Counted from the stretch's first letter, positions 1 to 10,807 are shown. The stretch is DNA of 64,000 bases from an uncultured Prevotellaceae bacterium (GCA_947169115.1 CAMVOK010000011.1:1-64000), one strand, 5' to 3'. Notes: generated by a model not told the origin, from the sequence alone. Made by a program: numbers and translations.

Positions 1-1186
<1,186 letters not shown>

Positions 1187-1222
1187 TTATGATAATGCTT
1201 TTAATGTCTTTAAGGACTTTGG

Positions 1223-2401
1223 TTAATAAAGAAATCCGAAGAGCCAGAGGGGAATCTGTCGTTCATCGCCACGGCGTATGTTATCCATGGCATAGTAGAT
1301 GCCTGACAACTGACGTTTGGGAGCATCCGCCATGATGCGGAAACGGTTTTTCCCGTCAACCACGAACGTGCATGAGCGATCGCCCACATTTACCATGTGG
1401 CGCCCCCATAAGGCATTTTGGAAGAAAGTCTCGATGGCCTCCTGCTGATCTACCTGGTGGGGCATCATGGCATGCATAAGATTGGGATTGTGCATCATCA
1501 CACGAGCCGGCTTCTTGGGGGAACTTTCGCCAAGACGATATAGAATATTCACCAGTCGGGCATCGGCTAGATACTTGATGTAGTTGGCTACGGTGGCGCG
1601 GCTTGTCTGAATGTCGGTGGCCAGCTGGCTGACATTGGGAGCCTGATTGCTATCGACTGCCAACATATACAAGAGTTTCTTAATCCTTGACAGATACTTC
1701 AACTCTATTTGTTTGATGAGCAAGATGTCCACCTCTATCATCATGTTCATCGTCTTTACGAGATTTTCCGAGAAGTTGCGATGTTCCAAGAAGAATGGAT
1801 AATAGCCGTGGTGGATGTAGGACTGGAAATGCTCCAGGGGATTCACCTGCCTACAGATATCTGCTGCCAGTTGTCCGTGGCTTGTCAGAATTTCCTCCAG
1901 GGAATGCGGCTTGAGTTGCAAGTTCGCCTTTAGATTCAGATATTCGCGGAACGAAAAACCTCGCAGGTTATACGATTTTACGATGCCGTTCAGTTCAGGA
2001 TTCTCCTCCTTGAGGCGCATTACGCTCGAACCTGTGAATACGATTCGTAGGCCTGGTATCGTGTCGTAGCACTTACGAAGTTCCTGGCTCCAGTTGGGGT
2101 CTTTGAATATCTGATCGATAAGCAGAACCCGTCCGCCACAATGATAGAACTCTTCGGCAAATGCTGAGATGGAACGTCCCTGAAAGTAAAAGCTGTTCAT
2201 GTTTATGTACAGACATTTACGATCTTCGATGTTGAAGTTCTCTTTAGCGTAGGTAAGTAGGAACGATGTTTTTCCGACACCACGACTACCCTTGATGCCT
2301 ATCAACCGGTCTTTCCAGTTGATTTCGTCCATCAGCGTACGTCTTACTGGAGCATAAACGTGCTCCACAAGATAGGCATGTGTGCGGAAGAATGATTCCA
2401 T
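1223..2401 (-). CDS. AAA ATPase of the AAA_14/DUF4143 type
   Basis: A 392-residue protein starting MESFFRTHAYLVEHVY. It has a P-loop GSRGVGKTS near residue 40, a Walker B-like stretch RVLLIDQIF near 96-104, a sensor-like IVFTGSSV, and a C-terminal region with a winged-helix-like part (VSQLATDIQTSRATVANYIKYL) followed by a PD-(D/E)xK-like end with FVVDGKNRF. This order is typical of the large bacterial ATPase family with AAA_14 and DUF4143 domains, whose substrate is unknown. The start at 2401 was chosen over an in-frame ATG ten codons upstream because a good promoter (TATCTTTG at 2426-2419) covers the upstream codons. It stands alone behind its own promoter. Confidence 0.82.
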   Translation of the reverse strand: MESFFRTHAYLVEHVYAPVRRTLMDEINWKDRLIGIKGSRGVGKTSFLLTYAKENFNIEDRKCLYINMNSFYFQGRSISAFAEEFYHCGGRVLLIDQIFKDPNWSQELRKCYDTIPGLRIVFTGSSVMRLKEENPELNGIVKSYNLRGFSFREYLNLKANLQLKPHSLEEILTSHGQLAADICRQVNPLEHFQSYIHHGYYPFFLEHRNFSENLVKTMNMMIEVDILLIKQIELKYLSRIKKLLYMLAVDSNQAPNVSQLATDIQTSRATVANYIKYLADARLVNILYRLGESSPKKPARVMMHNPNLMHAMMPHQVDQQEAIETFFQNALWGRHMVNVGDRSCTFVVDGKNRFRIMADAPKRQLSGIYYAMDNIRRGDERQIPLWLFGFLY

Positions 2402-2418
2402 ATTCGAGATATTCGCCA

Positions 2419-2449
2419 CAAAGATATGCAAAAATCTCGAAATTGCAAA
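2419..2449 (-). promoter_or_regulatory. Bacteroidetes-type promoter of the DUF4143-type ATPase gene
   Basis: On the minus strand TTTG (2449-2446) and TATCTTTG (2426-2419) are separated by exactly 19 bp, matching the known Bacteroidetes -33/-7 pair (TTTG, TAnnTTTG). The -7 box ends 17 bp before the ATG at 2401, leaving a very short leader. This decides the start codon of the gene. Confidence 0.75.
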
Positions 2450-2488
2450 GTCGAGTTGGCAAAAAGTGACCCCCTTTGATGTAAAAAA

Positions 2489-4039
2489 TTATGGATGTAT
2501 AGGTCTTCCCAGAGGGTTAAGTGGAATACGGGTGGGAGTAGTCCTCTGAGGAGAGTCCGAAATGTCGAGTTGTGCCGCTTCGCTTTCGTTTCCCGAACGG
2601 TCAACAGCCGTTACGGCAAGATGCACCCCGTAGAGCATGCTCGTAACCCTGTTGTAAACGTATCGGGGTACAGGCAGCAAGGACGCGACAAGGTTTTTGG
2701 GGTTGTCTGTATCTACGGGAAATTCCTGGGAGGCATAGATGTTGTAACGTACTCCTCCTTGTAGGTTGTCGGTCGAGGGCTTCCAACATAGTTCACTCAT
2801 TTGGTTGTCCATGAATGCAAGGGTAAACCCATCTGGTTTTTCAGGGGCAACAGCATCCTGCCAAGGGTATTTTGGAGGTAGGGCAGGATAGGGATAAAAA
2901 TATTCCTTTAAATAATTGTAGAGCCCCTTGGTGTTGTCGGTGAGAAACTTGGAACGGAAATATGCCTGTCCCGACAATCCATTGCGACGCAGATAGAGCA
3001 ATTCGCGTGTGATGACACTGAGATCCCAGTTCTTCTCTTGTGGATGTAAGAAATAGATGCCCAAACCAGGTGCCACATATCTTCCGTAGGTGCCTTCCTG
3101 CCAATCAATGGCAAAAGGATAAAAGTGGTCACCTGTAAAATACATCATGGGGAAGAGAGCATCCTGAATGCCTTCGCGTAGCCACCCCTGTGCGTCTTGG
3201 TGAACAGCATCATAACAGTTCCAACCTCGGCTGGAATAGCGTCGTGTGTCGCTATACTTGCCTACGGGGCTTGAAGACATCACTACCCAGGGCTTAATGG
3301 CTTTCACCTCGCGGTATAGTCTTCTGACGATGGCTGTTATGTTATCTCGTCGCCATTGCGATTTGGGTTTCCCCTGTCCGTATTTTTGGTATGTAGGCCC
3401 ATCGGGGAAGGTACCGGCATTCTCGGGATATCGGATATAGTCAAAATGAATGCCGTCAATGTCATATTTCTCGATGAATTCGGATAAAATCGCAGAGAGA
3501 TAGTTCGCCGTTCCCGGTTGACCCGGGTCAAGGTAATATTGGCCGTCGTGCTTCTTTAGGAGCTCGGGATGGGTGGCAAGGAGTGACTTCTTTCCCATCC
3601 GTTTGGCAACCTCCACCTTGAATGCAGGTATCGTAACCACCCAAGCGTGGAGCTCCATGCCACGACGGTGGGTTTCCTCGATGGCAAATTGCAAGGGGTC
3701 ATACCCCGGATTCTTGTCATATTGTCCTGTCAGACAAACATCCCATGGTTCTATGGCTGAAGGATAGATGACACTGCCACGGATTCGAGTTTGCAACAAC
3801 ACCGTATTGATGTTGCACGCTTTCAACTGGTCAAGCAGTAAGCATAGTTCCTGTTTCTGGCGTTCGATGCCGATAGTGGATGTTGCCTTTGTGCGTGGCC
3901 AGTCCAGTCCGCCCAGTGTTGTCACCCAAACTGCTCTCAACTCATGTTTCGGAGGTGTAGTCTGCCATGGCATTTGGGCAGCAACTCGGATTGTAGAGAA
4001 GAAAAAAATGGAACTGAGAAGTATAGTTAATCGTTTCAT
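2489..4039 (-). CDS. Secreted glycoside hydrolase-like protein of the GHL10 (YngK/DUF187) family
   Basis: A 516-residue protein with a signal peptide (MKRLTILLSSIFFFSTIRVAAQ) and a GHL10 catalytic-type domain over about residues 30-390. Recognisable pieces are ELRAVWVTTLGGLDWP, CNINTVLLQTR, GMELHAWVVT, DIDGIHFDYIRYP and VVMSSSPVGKY. The C-terminal 100 residues (PEKPDGFTLAFMDN... YNIYAS) look like a fibronectin type III fold. The family has a TIM barrel related to alpha-amylase-type hydrolases; substrates are mostly unknown and peptidoglycan or surface glycans have been proposed. It begins 33 bp downstream of the antiporter stop in the same orientation, so the two may be co-transcribed. The 3' end is 39 bp from the ATPase promoter. 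No tail of the DLxGRR type is present. Confidence 0.85.
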   Translation of the reverse strand: MKRLTILLSSIFFFSTIRVAAQMPWQTTPPKHELRAVWVTTLGGLDWPRTKATSTIGIERQKQELCLLLDQLKACNINTVLLQTRIRGSVIYPSAIEPWDVCLTGQYDKNPGYDPLQFAIEETHRRGMELHAWVVTIPAFKVEVAKRMGKKSLLATHPELLKKHDGQYYLDPGQPGTANYLSAILSEFIEKYDIDGIHFDYIRYPENAGTFPDGPTYQKYGQGKPKSQWRRDNITAIVRRLYREVKAIKPWVVMSSSPVGKYSDTRRYSSRGWNCYDAVHQDAQGWLREGIQDALFPMMYFTGDHFYPFAIDWQEGTYGRYVAPGLGIYFLHPQEKNWDLSVITRELLYLRRNGLSGQAYFRSKFLTDNTKGLYNYLKEYFYPYPALPPKYPWQDAVAPEKPDGFTLAFMDNQMSELCWKPSTDNLQGGVRYNIYASQEFPVDTDNPKNLVASLLPVPRYVYNRVTSMLYGVHLAVTAVDRSGNESEAAQLDISDSPQRTTPTRIPLNPLGRPIHP

Positions 4040-4072
4040 GCGTATGTGTGGTAATATAATTTGAGGAACGGA

Positions 4073-6190
4073 CTATCGTCTGGAAAACAATCGCTGTATC
4101 AAGCCACCGCGTCGTGTAACTGCACGACCATTGGGCGCAAAGATGGAAACCGTTTCGTTGGGTTCGCCCCACTGGTCTGGGAATAACAGCATGACGCTGG
4201 TACGACTGAAATGTCGGTGGATGATAAGTGGGAGATTGTCGAAACTCGACTGGTAGGAAATGAACCCAGGACGCGCCGTGACAAAGACGAATAAATGGTC
4301 TTCGGTGGCTCGGGATGCAAGTTGCAGAATCTGTGACCATCGTTCCATCTCGTGGTATTCGGAACGCAGATAGCTATGCTTCTGTTCCATATACCCACGT
4401 ATGTAGGGCAGGGTGTCGGCATGGGCTTGAAACTCAAGATGACAATCAAGTTGTTCGCCGATACGGCAGATATGCTCGAGCCATTTGTAGAAGCCCACCT
4501 CGTATTCCGCTTTCTGTGGCACGGCTACGATGGTTCTCCGTAAGGTTCCTGGTGGCACAATACTGCGCAGTGCCATCACCTCTCGGTGGCTACCATCCAG
4601 AATGTTGCCAATGACGGTACCCAAGGACAATTTGGGCATGTCAGTGGAATTATCGGTGAGACTGACGATAACCTCACCGCAATCATGTTCCGTCATGGTA
4701 TGTAAGATACCACTGGCAATGTTTGTGCTCACACGATTCATGGTGACCATGTTGACATCGGCAGCCGCAGCCACATTTTGCGCTTTTTCCAGCATTAGAC
4801 TTGCCTTCTGATGCTGGAGTTTCCCTTTTTCGTCGTCGAAAGATACCGTAAGCCCAATAAGGCTTTCGGGTAGATACGGATTTCGGATGAGTATGGCAAG
4901 TTGGGTCATTGAATCCACATTGTCCTCCTTTGAATAAGTGACAAGACACTTACCATGGTACGAACCACGGTTCTCATTGAGCTGACTGTCGCGAAGTACC
5001 ATACGACGTGCTCCATAATTGGTGGCCAATGATGAAATGATACAGGAAAAAAGTATGAGCATGACAGTACCATTCAGCACCACGTTATCCATCAGATTTA
5101 CCCGAGGGTCAGTGCCAATCATAACGATAGCCAAAGCTCCGGCTGCATGTGCATTGGTCAAGCCAAACATCAGCATGCTGTTGTCCTGACGTTCGCCGGA
5201 CATCAAGGTCATGGCCTCGGCAGCCAACCATTTCGAAAGTGTGGCCGTTGCTACCATGACAAATACAATCCACATCGTGTGTGCGTCCGTCAACAGTACA
5301 CCGACATCGATAATCATTCCGACTCCAATCAGAAAATACGGAATGAACAAGGCATTTCCGACAAATTCTATGCGGTTCATCAATGGCGACGTGCGAGGAA
5401 TGAGACGATTGACCACCAAACCGGCCCAAAACGCACCCAGCAGCCCTTCAAGTCCCACCAATTCGGCCAGAGCGGCACTGAAGAATACGAGGGAGAGAAT
5501 GAATATGTACTGCATCACGCTATCGTCATAGCGGCGTAAGAACCATCGGCCAATCCGCGGAAAAACCATGATGACAAACAAACCATACAACAGGCATTTG
5601 ACAAAGAAAAGCAGCCAGAATGTGGAGTCCGTGTCGGGATTGAGCTGGCTAACCGTAATCGTGACGATGAGCAGAGCCAAAAATATGGCAATGGCAGTGG
5701 CTACTACGGATATGACCACACTTCGATGTCGCCCCAGTCCATAACGTCCCACGATGGGGTAGGCCACCAACGTGTGGGAAGCAAAGAGACAGCCCAACAG
5801 GATGGAGGTGTTTATCGGAAAACTAAGCAGGTAATGTGAGGTAACTATGCCCAGAACAAGTGGAATCAAGAAGGTGAGCATGCCAAATTGCAGTCCCTTG
5901 TGCCCATATTTTTCCACACTTCCCATATCCAGTTCCAAGGCGGCAAGAAACATGATGTAATAAATGCCCACCTGACCGAAGATTTCGAAAGAACGGTCCC
6001 GGTCGATAACGTGGAATCCATAGGGACCAATGATCATACCGGCCAACATCAGGCCAATAATGTGCGGGATACGTAGCCGACGAAGAAAGATCGGTGCGAA
6101 TAAAATGATGACCAATACCAAGAAGAAAATCCAACTGGGATCGCTTATCAGTGCACCTTGGTGGTTTAGAAAAGTACTGGTCAATAGCAT
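4073..6190 (-). CDS. CPA2-family Na+(K+)/H+ antiporter with C-terminal UspA-like cytoplasmic region
   Basis: A 705-residue protein starting MLLTSTFLNHQG. About residues 20-400 contain 11-13 hydrophobic segments with Kef/Nap-type motifs: RIPHIIGLMLAGMIIGPYG, MFLAALELDM, GLLGAFWAGLVVNRLI and GLTNAHAAGALAIVMIG. The last 300 residues are soluble with two alpha/beta halves resembling universal stress domains (KCLVTYSKEDNVDSM..., RTIVAVPQKAEYEVG...). It probably exchanges monovalent cations for protons at the inner membrane, with the soluble part sensing a ligand. The internal ATG at 6190 is preferred to the one 11 codons upstream because TAACTTTG (6228-6221) lies over the upstream codons and TCCTCC precedes this ATG. 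Divergent from the GH43 gene. Confidence 0.86.
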   Translation of the reverse strand: MLLTSTFLNHQGALISDPSWIFFLVLVIILFAPIFLRRLRIPHIIGLMLAGMIIGPYGFHVIDRDRSFEIFGQVGIYYIMFLAALELDMGSVEKYGHKGLQFGMLTFLIPLVLGIVTSHYLLSFPINTSILLGCLFASHTLVAYPIVGRYGLGRHRSVVISVVATAIAIFLALLIVTITVSQLNPDTDSTFWLLFFVKCLLYGLFVIMVFPRIGRWFLRRYDDSVMQYIFILSLVFFSAALAELVGLEGLLGAFWAGLVVNRLIPRTSPLMNRIEFVGNALFIPYFLIGVGMIIDVGVLLTDAHTMWIVFVMVATATLSKWLAAEAMTLMSGERQDNSMLMFGLTNAHAAGALAIVMIGTDPRVNLMDNVVLNGTVMLILFSCIISSLATNYGARRMVLRDSQLNENRGSYHGKCLVTYSKEDNVDSMTQLAILIRNPYLPESLIGLTVSFDDEKGKLQHQKASLMLEKAQNVAAAADVNMVTMNRVSTNIASGILHTMTEHDCGEVIVSLTDNSTDMPKLSLGTVIGNILDGSHREVMALRSIVPPGTLRRTIVAVPQKAEYEVGFYKWLEHICRIGEQLDCHLEFQAHADTLPYIRGYMEQKHSYLRSEYHEMERWSQILQLASRATEDHLFVFVTARPGFISYQSSFDNLPLIIHRHFSRTSVMLLFPDQWGEPNETVSIFAPNGRAVTRRGGLIQRLFSRR

Positions 6191-6220
6191 AAAAGGAGGA
6201 TAATAATTGTAATTCGTGTG

Positions 6221-6228
6221 CAAAGTTA
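6221..6228 (-). promoter_or_regulatory. -7 box of the antiporter gene
   Basis: TAACTTTG on the minus strand fits TAnnTTTG and sits 30 bp before the chosen ATG at 6190. No convincing TTTG was found 19-20 bp further upstream, so only the -7 half is supported. Confidence 0.5.
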
Positions 6229-6271
6229 CAATTTATTCGTTATTGACGACGCGCAATTCACAAATATTTCG

Positions 6272-6279
6272 TATTTTTG
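6272..6279 (+). promoter_or_regulatory. -7 box of the GH43 gene
   Basis: TATTTTTG fits TAnnTTTG and lies 20 bp before the ATG at 6300. It is divergent from the antiporter -7 box; the two boxes are only 43 bp apart. A -33 TTTG at the right distance is not obvious. Confidence 0.45.
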
Positions 6280-6299
6280 TCAGAAATAATTTAAAAACA

Positions 6300-9173
6300 A
6301 TGACAAAACGAGTTTTATTCTTATCTGTGTTTGCCCTGATGGTGGGAATAACTGCATGGGCTCAGAATTCCCTGACCATCAGTGAGATGAAATCAATGAC
6401 CACCATATCAAATGGTTCTACGGTTAGCATACATGACCCTTCTGTTGTATATCGCAATGGAACGTATTATATTTGGGGCTCCCATTTGGGAGTGGCTTCG
6501 AGCAAGGACTTGATCACGTTTACGGGACTGGCAGCTAACAACCAAACGTTTGCACACCCCGACGGCACACGATGCGACTTCAATACGGCTTTCAACCAAC
6601 AGGCTGTAACCAAGGTGAAGAACTTTAATGGCGAGATTGTGGATTTCCCGCAAGTCGATGCCGAAGCATGGTGTTCATGGTACGCCGAGAATAAGGAGAC
6701 ATGGGTTAGTGGAAACATGTGGGCACCAGACCTCATCTGGAACGAGTCGATGAGGAAATGGTGTATGTATCTGAGTTTAAATGGCGACCGCTGGGCTAGT
6801 ATTGTTGTACTCCTTACGGCCTCCACACCCACTGGCCCATTCACGTATCAGGGACCGGTCGTTATGGGCGGTTTCAATGGCGAGTCTGCGGCTCCGAATT
6901 ACAAAAACACCGACATGGAGATAGCTTTGGGTGCACAATCGAGTTTGCCTGCCCGATACAACCAGAAGGGGAATTGGGGCACATATTGGCCCAACTGTAT
7001 CGACCCCTGTGCATTTTACGATGAGGAAGGTGAACTATGGCTTATCTATGGTTCCTGGAGCGGGGGTATCTTCATGCTGAAACTGGATAAGGAAACAGGT
7101 TTGCGCGATTATACCTACACCTACACGTCAGACTATGCAACGAGTGGGGCCAATGGCGTGAGTGACCCGTACTTCGGCAAGAAAATAGCTGGAGGATATT
7201 ACGTGAGTGGTGAGGGACCCTACATTCAGCACATCGGAGAATACTATTACCTGTTCATGAGTTATGGAGGCTTTGCACCAGGCGGTTACGACAACGACGG
7301 AAAACCGCAGGGAGGCTACGAAATGCGTATATTCCGCTCGAAAAATCCCGATGGTCCATACGTGGATGCCAGCGGCGCGTCGGCAACCTACACGGGTTAC
7401 CAATTGAACTATGGGGCAGGAGCCAGCACGAACCGTGGCTTGAAACTGATGGATGCCTATAACGGATGGGGCTTGCAGGAGATGGGAGAGCGCTCGCAAG
7501 GTCACAATTCGGCTTGTCAGGACGAAAAAGGACGCTCGTTCGTCGTTTATCATACGAAGTTCAACAATGGTACTGCCGGGCATCAGGTGCGTGTGCATCA
7601 ACTTTTCCTCAACGAGAAGGACTGGCTTGTAAGTGCTCCCTTCTGTTATGCTGGGGAAACAACAACTGATGAGGACATAGCCAATACGCCTATTTCTGTT
7701 GATGAGGTAGTGGGAACTTACCATTTCCTGCTACATCCCTATCGGCAGGATTATGCCATCTTCGAGGAACAAGAACCTACGGAATTAACGCTTACTGCTG
7801 ATGGGAAAGTCAAGGGAGCATACACCGGCACATGGTCAACGAAAGAGGGTACCTCCTATCTGACCTTGAAACTTGGCACATCCACTTATTACGGCGTGTT
7901 CGTTGAACAATCCTTAAATGGTGCAACCAAGCAGAATTTTAAGACCTCCCAGATGAAAGCCTTGGCCTTCACGGCTGTAGGAACCTCGGGCGTACCTGTC
8001 TGGGGCTACAAGTTGAAGCCGGAATATGCAGTTTCGTGGAACTATGTCAACAATACCATTCCCGTGAAAACTGGTTCTACGTATGCCAATAACCTTAGCC
8101 TGATTTTCCCCACAACCGACAATACGGTTTTGACCTGGACAAGCAGTGAACCTGATGTCATCAGCGAAACCGGAAAGTACTCACCGCGTGAGACCGTGGT
8201 CCCTGTCACCTTGACGGCTCGTCTTGAGTGCCAAGATGCTTACTGGGAGCAAAGTTATAATGTGAAAGCCCAAAAAGAGGTTATCCCCGGCGGCGATTAT
8301 CTGGGTGGGCTTGTCGCTTACTACGACATGGATGCATATCCTTGTTACAACGCTTACAATACGGCTGAAAGAACCACCTTTGGCACCACAGGAACCAAAC
8401 CAGTCCTGACCTCTGATTACGACCGTATGGGACAGGTTCTCCATCAGTCGTTTGGGGCACAGAAGAGCAACTCTTCTACTCGTATGCCCAATCCCCTGCT
8501 CAACAAGACAAACGTGACAGGAACGACCATAAGTATGTGGGTACGACGTACAGACGATAATATGTGGGATGCCATCTGGGGCTTCTTTAACAGTACTTCG
8601 GCATCGGCAAGTGGACCTCGATTTTTTTTGACAGGAAATGCCTATCTGGGCTACAACAACAATGACGGTATTTACTTCGATGTCAATTATCCAGGCGAGA
8701 CGGCATATACCGATATTCCTGTAGGCAAATGGACCCTGGTAACCGTTACGGTCGGAGAAACCAATGGGGTACGTTTGTACATAAATGGCATAAACAAGAC
8801 CGCCCATACCGTAGTTTCCAGCTCTGGTGCGACAAAAGTCACAGACTTGCCGTATAGTAGTTTAATTGGAAACCTGACAGGTATGAAATACTTCTATCTG
8901 GGGCTTGGCTCTTTCTGGGGGTCTGCTGATTGCTACATCGATGATGTGATGATATACAACCGCGAACTTTCGGCAACAGACGTGCGTGCCTTGAATACGA
9001 TGGAGAACCGCGTCAGCGACTTCACCATAGGTGAGGGTGGCACGGGCATCCTGCCCGTTGCGACTCAGTCGCAACATACGGAACGAGGCATCTTCGACCT
9101 ACAGGGCCGCCGTGTAGCAAAGCCCACCCGTGGCTTGTATATAGTGAACGGAAAGAAAGTGCTCATCAAATAA
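6300..9173 (+). CDS. Secreted GH43 arabinanase/arabinofuranosidase-like enzyme with LamG domain and sorting-type tail
   Basis: A 957-residue protein with signal peptide MTKRVLFLSVFALMVGITAWAQ. A GH43 five-bladed propeller occupies about residues 30-460: IHDPSVVYRNGTYYIWGSH has the catalytic-base Asp, and MWAPDLIWNESM, IDPCAFYDEEGELWLIYGSW, SGEGPYIQ and GHNSACQDEKGRSFVVYHTKF follow. A beta domain resembling the C-terminal domain of endo-arabinanases (GTYHFLLHPYRQDYA...) comes next, then an Ig-like stretch (LTWTSSEPDVISETGKYSP) and a LamG-like domain about 680-905 (LVAYYDMDAYPCYN... ISMWVRRTDDNMWDAIWGFF). It ends with FDLQGRRVAKPTRGLYIVNG then KKVLIK, the tail seen in five other secreted proteins here. 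Likely acts outside the cell on arabinan or arabinoxylan. The start was moved 28 codons in because of the signal peptide and the -7 box. Confidence 0.85.
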   Translation: MTKRVLFLSVFALMVGITAWAQNSLTISEMKSMTTISNGSTVSIHDPSVVYRNGTYYIWGSHLGVASSKDLITFTGLAANNQTFAHPDGTRCDFNTAFNQQAVTKVKNFNGEIVDFPQVDAEAWCSWYAENKETWVSGNMWAPDLIWNESMRKWCMYLSLNGDRWASIVVLLTASTPTGPFTYQGPVVMGGFNGESAAPNYKNTDMEIALGAQSSLPARYNQKGNWGTYWPNCIDPCAFYDEEGELWLIYGSWSGGIFMLKLDKETGLRDYTYTYTSDYATSGANGVSDPYFGKKIAGGYYVSGEGPYIQHIGEYYYLFMSYGGFAPGGYDNDGKPQGGYEMRIFRSKNPDGPYVDASGASATYTGYQLNYGAGASTNRGLKLMDAYNGWGLQEMGERSQGHNSACQDEKGRSFVVYHTKFNNGTAGHQVRVHQLFLNEKDWLVSAPFCYAGETTTDEDIANTPISVDEVVGTYHFLLHPYRQDYAIFEEQEPTELTLTADGKVKGAYTGTWSTKEGTSYLTLKLGTSTYYGVFVEQSLNGATKQNFKTSQMKALAFTAVGTSGVPVWGYKLKPEYAVSWNYVNNTIPVKTGSTYANNLSLIFPTTDNTVLTWTSSEPDVISETGKYSPRETVVPVTLTARLECQDAYWEQSYNVKAQKEVIPGGDYLGGLVAYYDMDAYPCYNAYNTAERTTFGTTGTKPVLTSDYDRMGQVLHQSFGAQKSNSSTRMPNPLLNKTNVTGTTISMWVRRTDDNMWDAIWGFFNSTSASASGPRFFLTGNAYLGYNNNDGIYFDVNYPGETAYTDIPVGKWTLVTVTVGETNGVRLYINGINKTAHTVVSSSGATKVTDLPYSSLIGNLTGMKYFYLGLGSFWGSADCYIDDVMIYNRELSATDVRALNTMENRVSDFTIGEGGTGILPVATQSQHTERGIFDLQGRRVAKPTRGLYIVNGKKVLIK

Positions 9174-9179
9174 TCCCTA

Positions 9180-9243
9180 ATCCTCTCACTTCTCACTTCT
9201 CACCCTTAATCCTTCACCCTTCACCCTTCACCCTTAATCCCCT
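9180..9243. repeat. Word-like short repeats in the GH43-polyferredoxin spacer
   Basis: The spacer is made of near-copies of two words, CTCACTT/CTCACTTCT and TCACCCTTAATCC/TTCACCCTTCACCC. The same words recur at 21160-21205 and 23635-23663. No gene, hairpin or promoter box was seen in it. Confidence 0.7.
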
Positions 9244-9247
9244 AAGC

Positions 9248-10783
9248 ATGTTACGAAAAATCAGAATTGTTTTGGCCATTGTCTTTTGGGTTGGCGTGAC
9301 TTTGCTCTTCCTCGACTTCACGGGGACGGCACAGCACTACCTCTCATGGATGGCGAAAATACAGTTTCTACCAGCTGTGTTGGCCATAAATGTGGCAGTT
9401 GTTGTGGGGCTCGTCCTTTTGACCCTGCTGTTGGGACGAATCTATTGTTCCGTTATTTGTCCGTTAGGCGTGATGCAGGACATCATTGCCTGGGTAAGTA
9501 AACGCAGGGTGTTCCGAAAGAACAAGAAAGCCAAGTATGCCAATAAGTACAGTTATTCGCCGACGAAGCGTGTATTGCGTGCTCTCGTGTTATTGTTGTT
9601 CTTGGTTCTGATGATTGCGGGTTTGAATAGTTTGGCTATCGTTATTGCTCCGTATAGTGCTTACGGACGCATCGCCACCAACCTGATGCAGCCCGTCTTC
9701 CTATGGGCGAATAACGGATTGGCAGCTATTGCCGAGCACTACGATTCGTATCTGTTCTACACGGTGGATGTGTGGATGCGGTCGATTGTCTCGCTTTGCG
9801 TGGCAGTGGGAACACTCGTTGTCGTGGGTGTTCTCGCATGGCGTGGCGGACGAACTTATTGCAACACGATTTGTCCCGTGGGCACCTTTCTGGGCTACAT
9901 CAGTCATTTCTCATTATACGGCCCTGTGTTCGACAGGTCCAGGTGCAATGGCTGTCGTCTGTGTGAGCGCAATTGCAAGGCTAGTTGCATCAATGTCAAA
10001 GACCACCATATCGACATGACGCGATGTGTCTCTTGTGGCAATTGCATGTCGCTCTGCCCACAAGGTGCCATGAAGTTTGGGAATCGATTTCGTGGACGGA
10101 ATGGGGCTGATGGGCAGCCCATGTCGCCCAATAAACCCATTGAACCCACCGTCCCCATCAACTCCGACCGCCGTGCCTTTGCCAAGGGGCTGGCCTTGGC
10201 CACTACGGCGGCTACCATTGATGCCGTTGCCAAGACGGTAGATGGTGGTTTGGCGACCATCGAGGATAAGGTGAACCCCGAACGTAAAACCCCGGTAACG
10301 CCTCCAGGCTCTCTCTCAGCCAAGCACTTTGCCCAGCATTGTACGGCTTGTCAACTCTGTATTGCGGCTTGTCCCAATCAGGTGTTGCGTCCCAGCGAGG
10401 ATTTGGAACACCTCATGCAACCCACGATGGAGTTCGACCGAGGTTATTGTCGTCCGGAATGTAATCGTTGCTCGCAGGTTTGTCCTACGGGAGCCATCCG
10501 TCCCATTTCCATAGAGGAACGCACCGCCGAGCAGGTGGGACATGCTGTATGGATTCAGAAGAATTGCCTTTGTGTTACCGAAGGCGTTGATTGTGGCAAT
10601 TGTGCCCGCCATTGCCCGACGGGTGCTATCGAAATGGTGCCATTGGAGGACAACGATGAGATTTGGGTTCCTGCCGTAAACGAAGAAATGTGTATCGGTT
10701 GCGGGGCTTGCGAGAACCTTTGCCCGTCACGTCCCTTCAGTGCCATCTACGTCGAAGGTCACGAGACTCATCGGGAGATTTAA
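9248..10783 (+). CDS. NapH-like membrane polyferredoxin fused to a Tat-signal ferredoxin domain
   Basis: A 511-residue iron-sulfur membrane protein. Four hydrophobic segments (about 5-26, 36-62, 98-125, 178-195) carry the NapH/CcoG-type GRIYCSVICPLGVMQD and GGRTYCNTICPVGTFLG motifs. Two cytoplasmic-type 4Fe-4S clusters follow (CNGCRLCERNCKASC, CVSCGNCMSLCPQG). Around residue 306 a twin-arginine-like signal, SDRRAFAKGLALATTAAT, sits inside the protein, followed by further clusters (CTACQLCIAACP, CRPECNRCSQVCP, CGNCARHCP, CIGCGACENLCP). The family passes electrons from quinol to partner proteins. Genes for a Tat-type ferredoxin reductase, tatA and tatC follow at once. I infer an inner-membrane electron carrier whose C-terminal ferredoxin part is exported by Tat. 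It could also be read as a NapH-NapG fusion. Confidence 0.85.
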   Translation: MLRKIRIVLAIVFWVGVTLLFLDFTGTAQHYLSWMAKIQFLPAVLAINVAVVVGLVLLTLLLGRIYCSVICPLGVMQDIIAWVSKRRVFRKNKKAKYANKYSYSPTKRVLRALVLLLFLVLMIAGLNSLAIVIAPYSAYGRIATNLMQPVFLWANNGLAAIAEHYDSYLFYTVDVWMRSIVSLCVAVGTLVVVGVLAWRGGRTYCNTICPVGTFLGYISHFSLYGPVFDRSRCNGCRLCERNCKASCINVKDHHIDMTRCVSCGNCMSLCPQGAMKFGNRFRGRNGADGQPMSPNKPIEPTVPINSDRRAFAKGLALATTAATIDAVAKTVDGGLATIEDKVNPERKTPVTPPGSLSAKHFAQHCTACQLCIAACPNQVLRPSEDLEHLMQPTMEFDRGYCRPECNRCSQVCPTGAIRPISIEERTAEQVGHAVWIQKNCLCVTEGVDCGNCARHCPTGAIEMVPLEDNDEIWVPAVNEEMCIGCGACENLCPSRPFSAIYVEGHETHREI

Positions 10784-10807
10784 CTTTCAACTTACAATTT
10801 ACAAATC

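Noticed and set aside
9248..10783. Two genes (napH and napG) with a sequencing error joining them
   Set aside because: The reading frame passes through the linker and the RR motif without a stop or slip-prone run; a natural fusion is simpler, although relatives should be compared.
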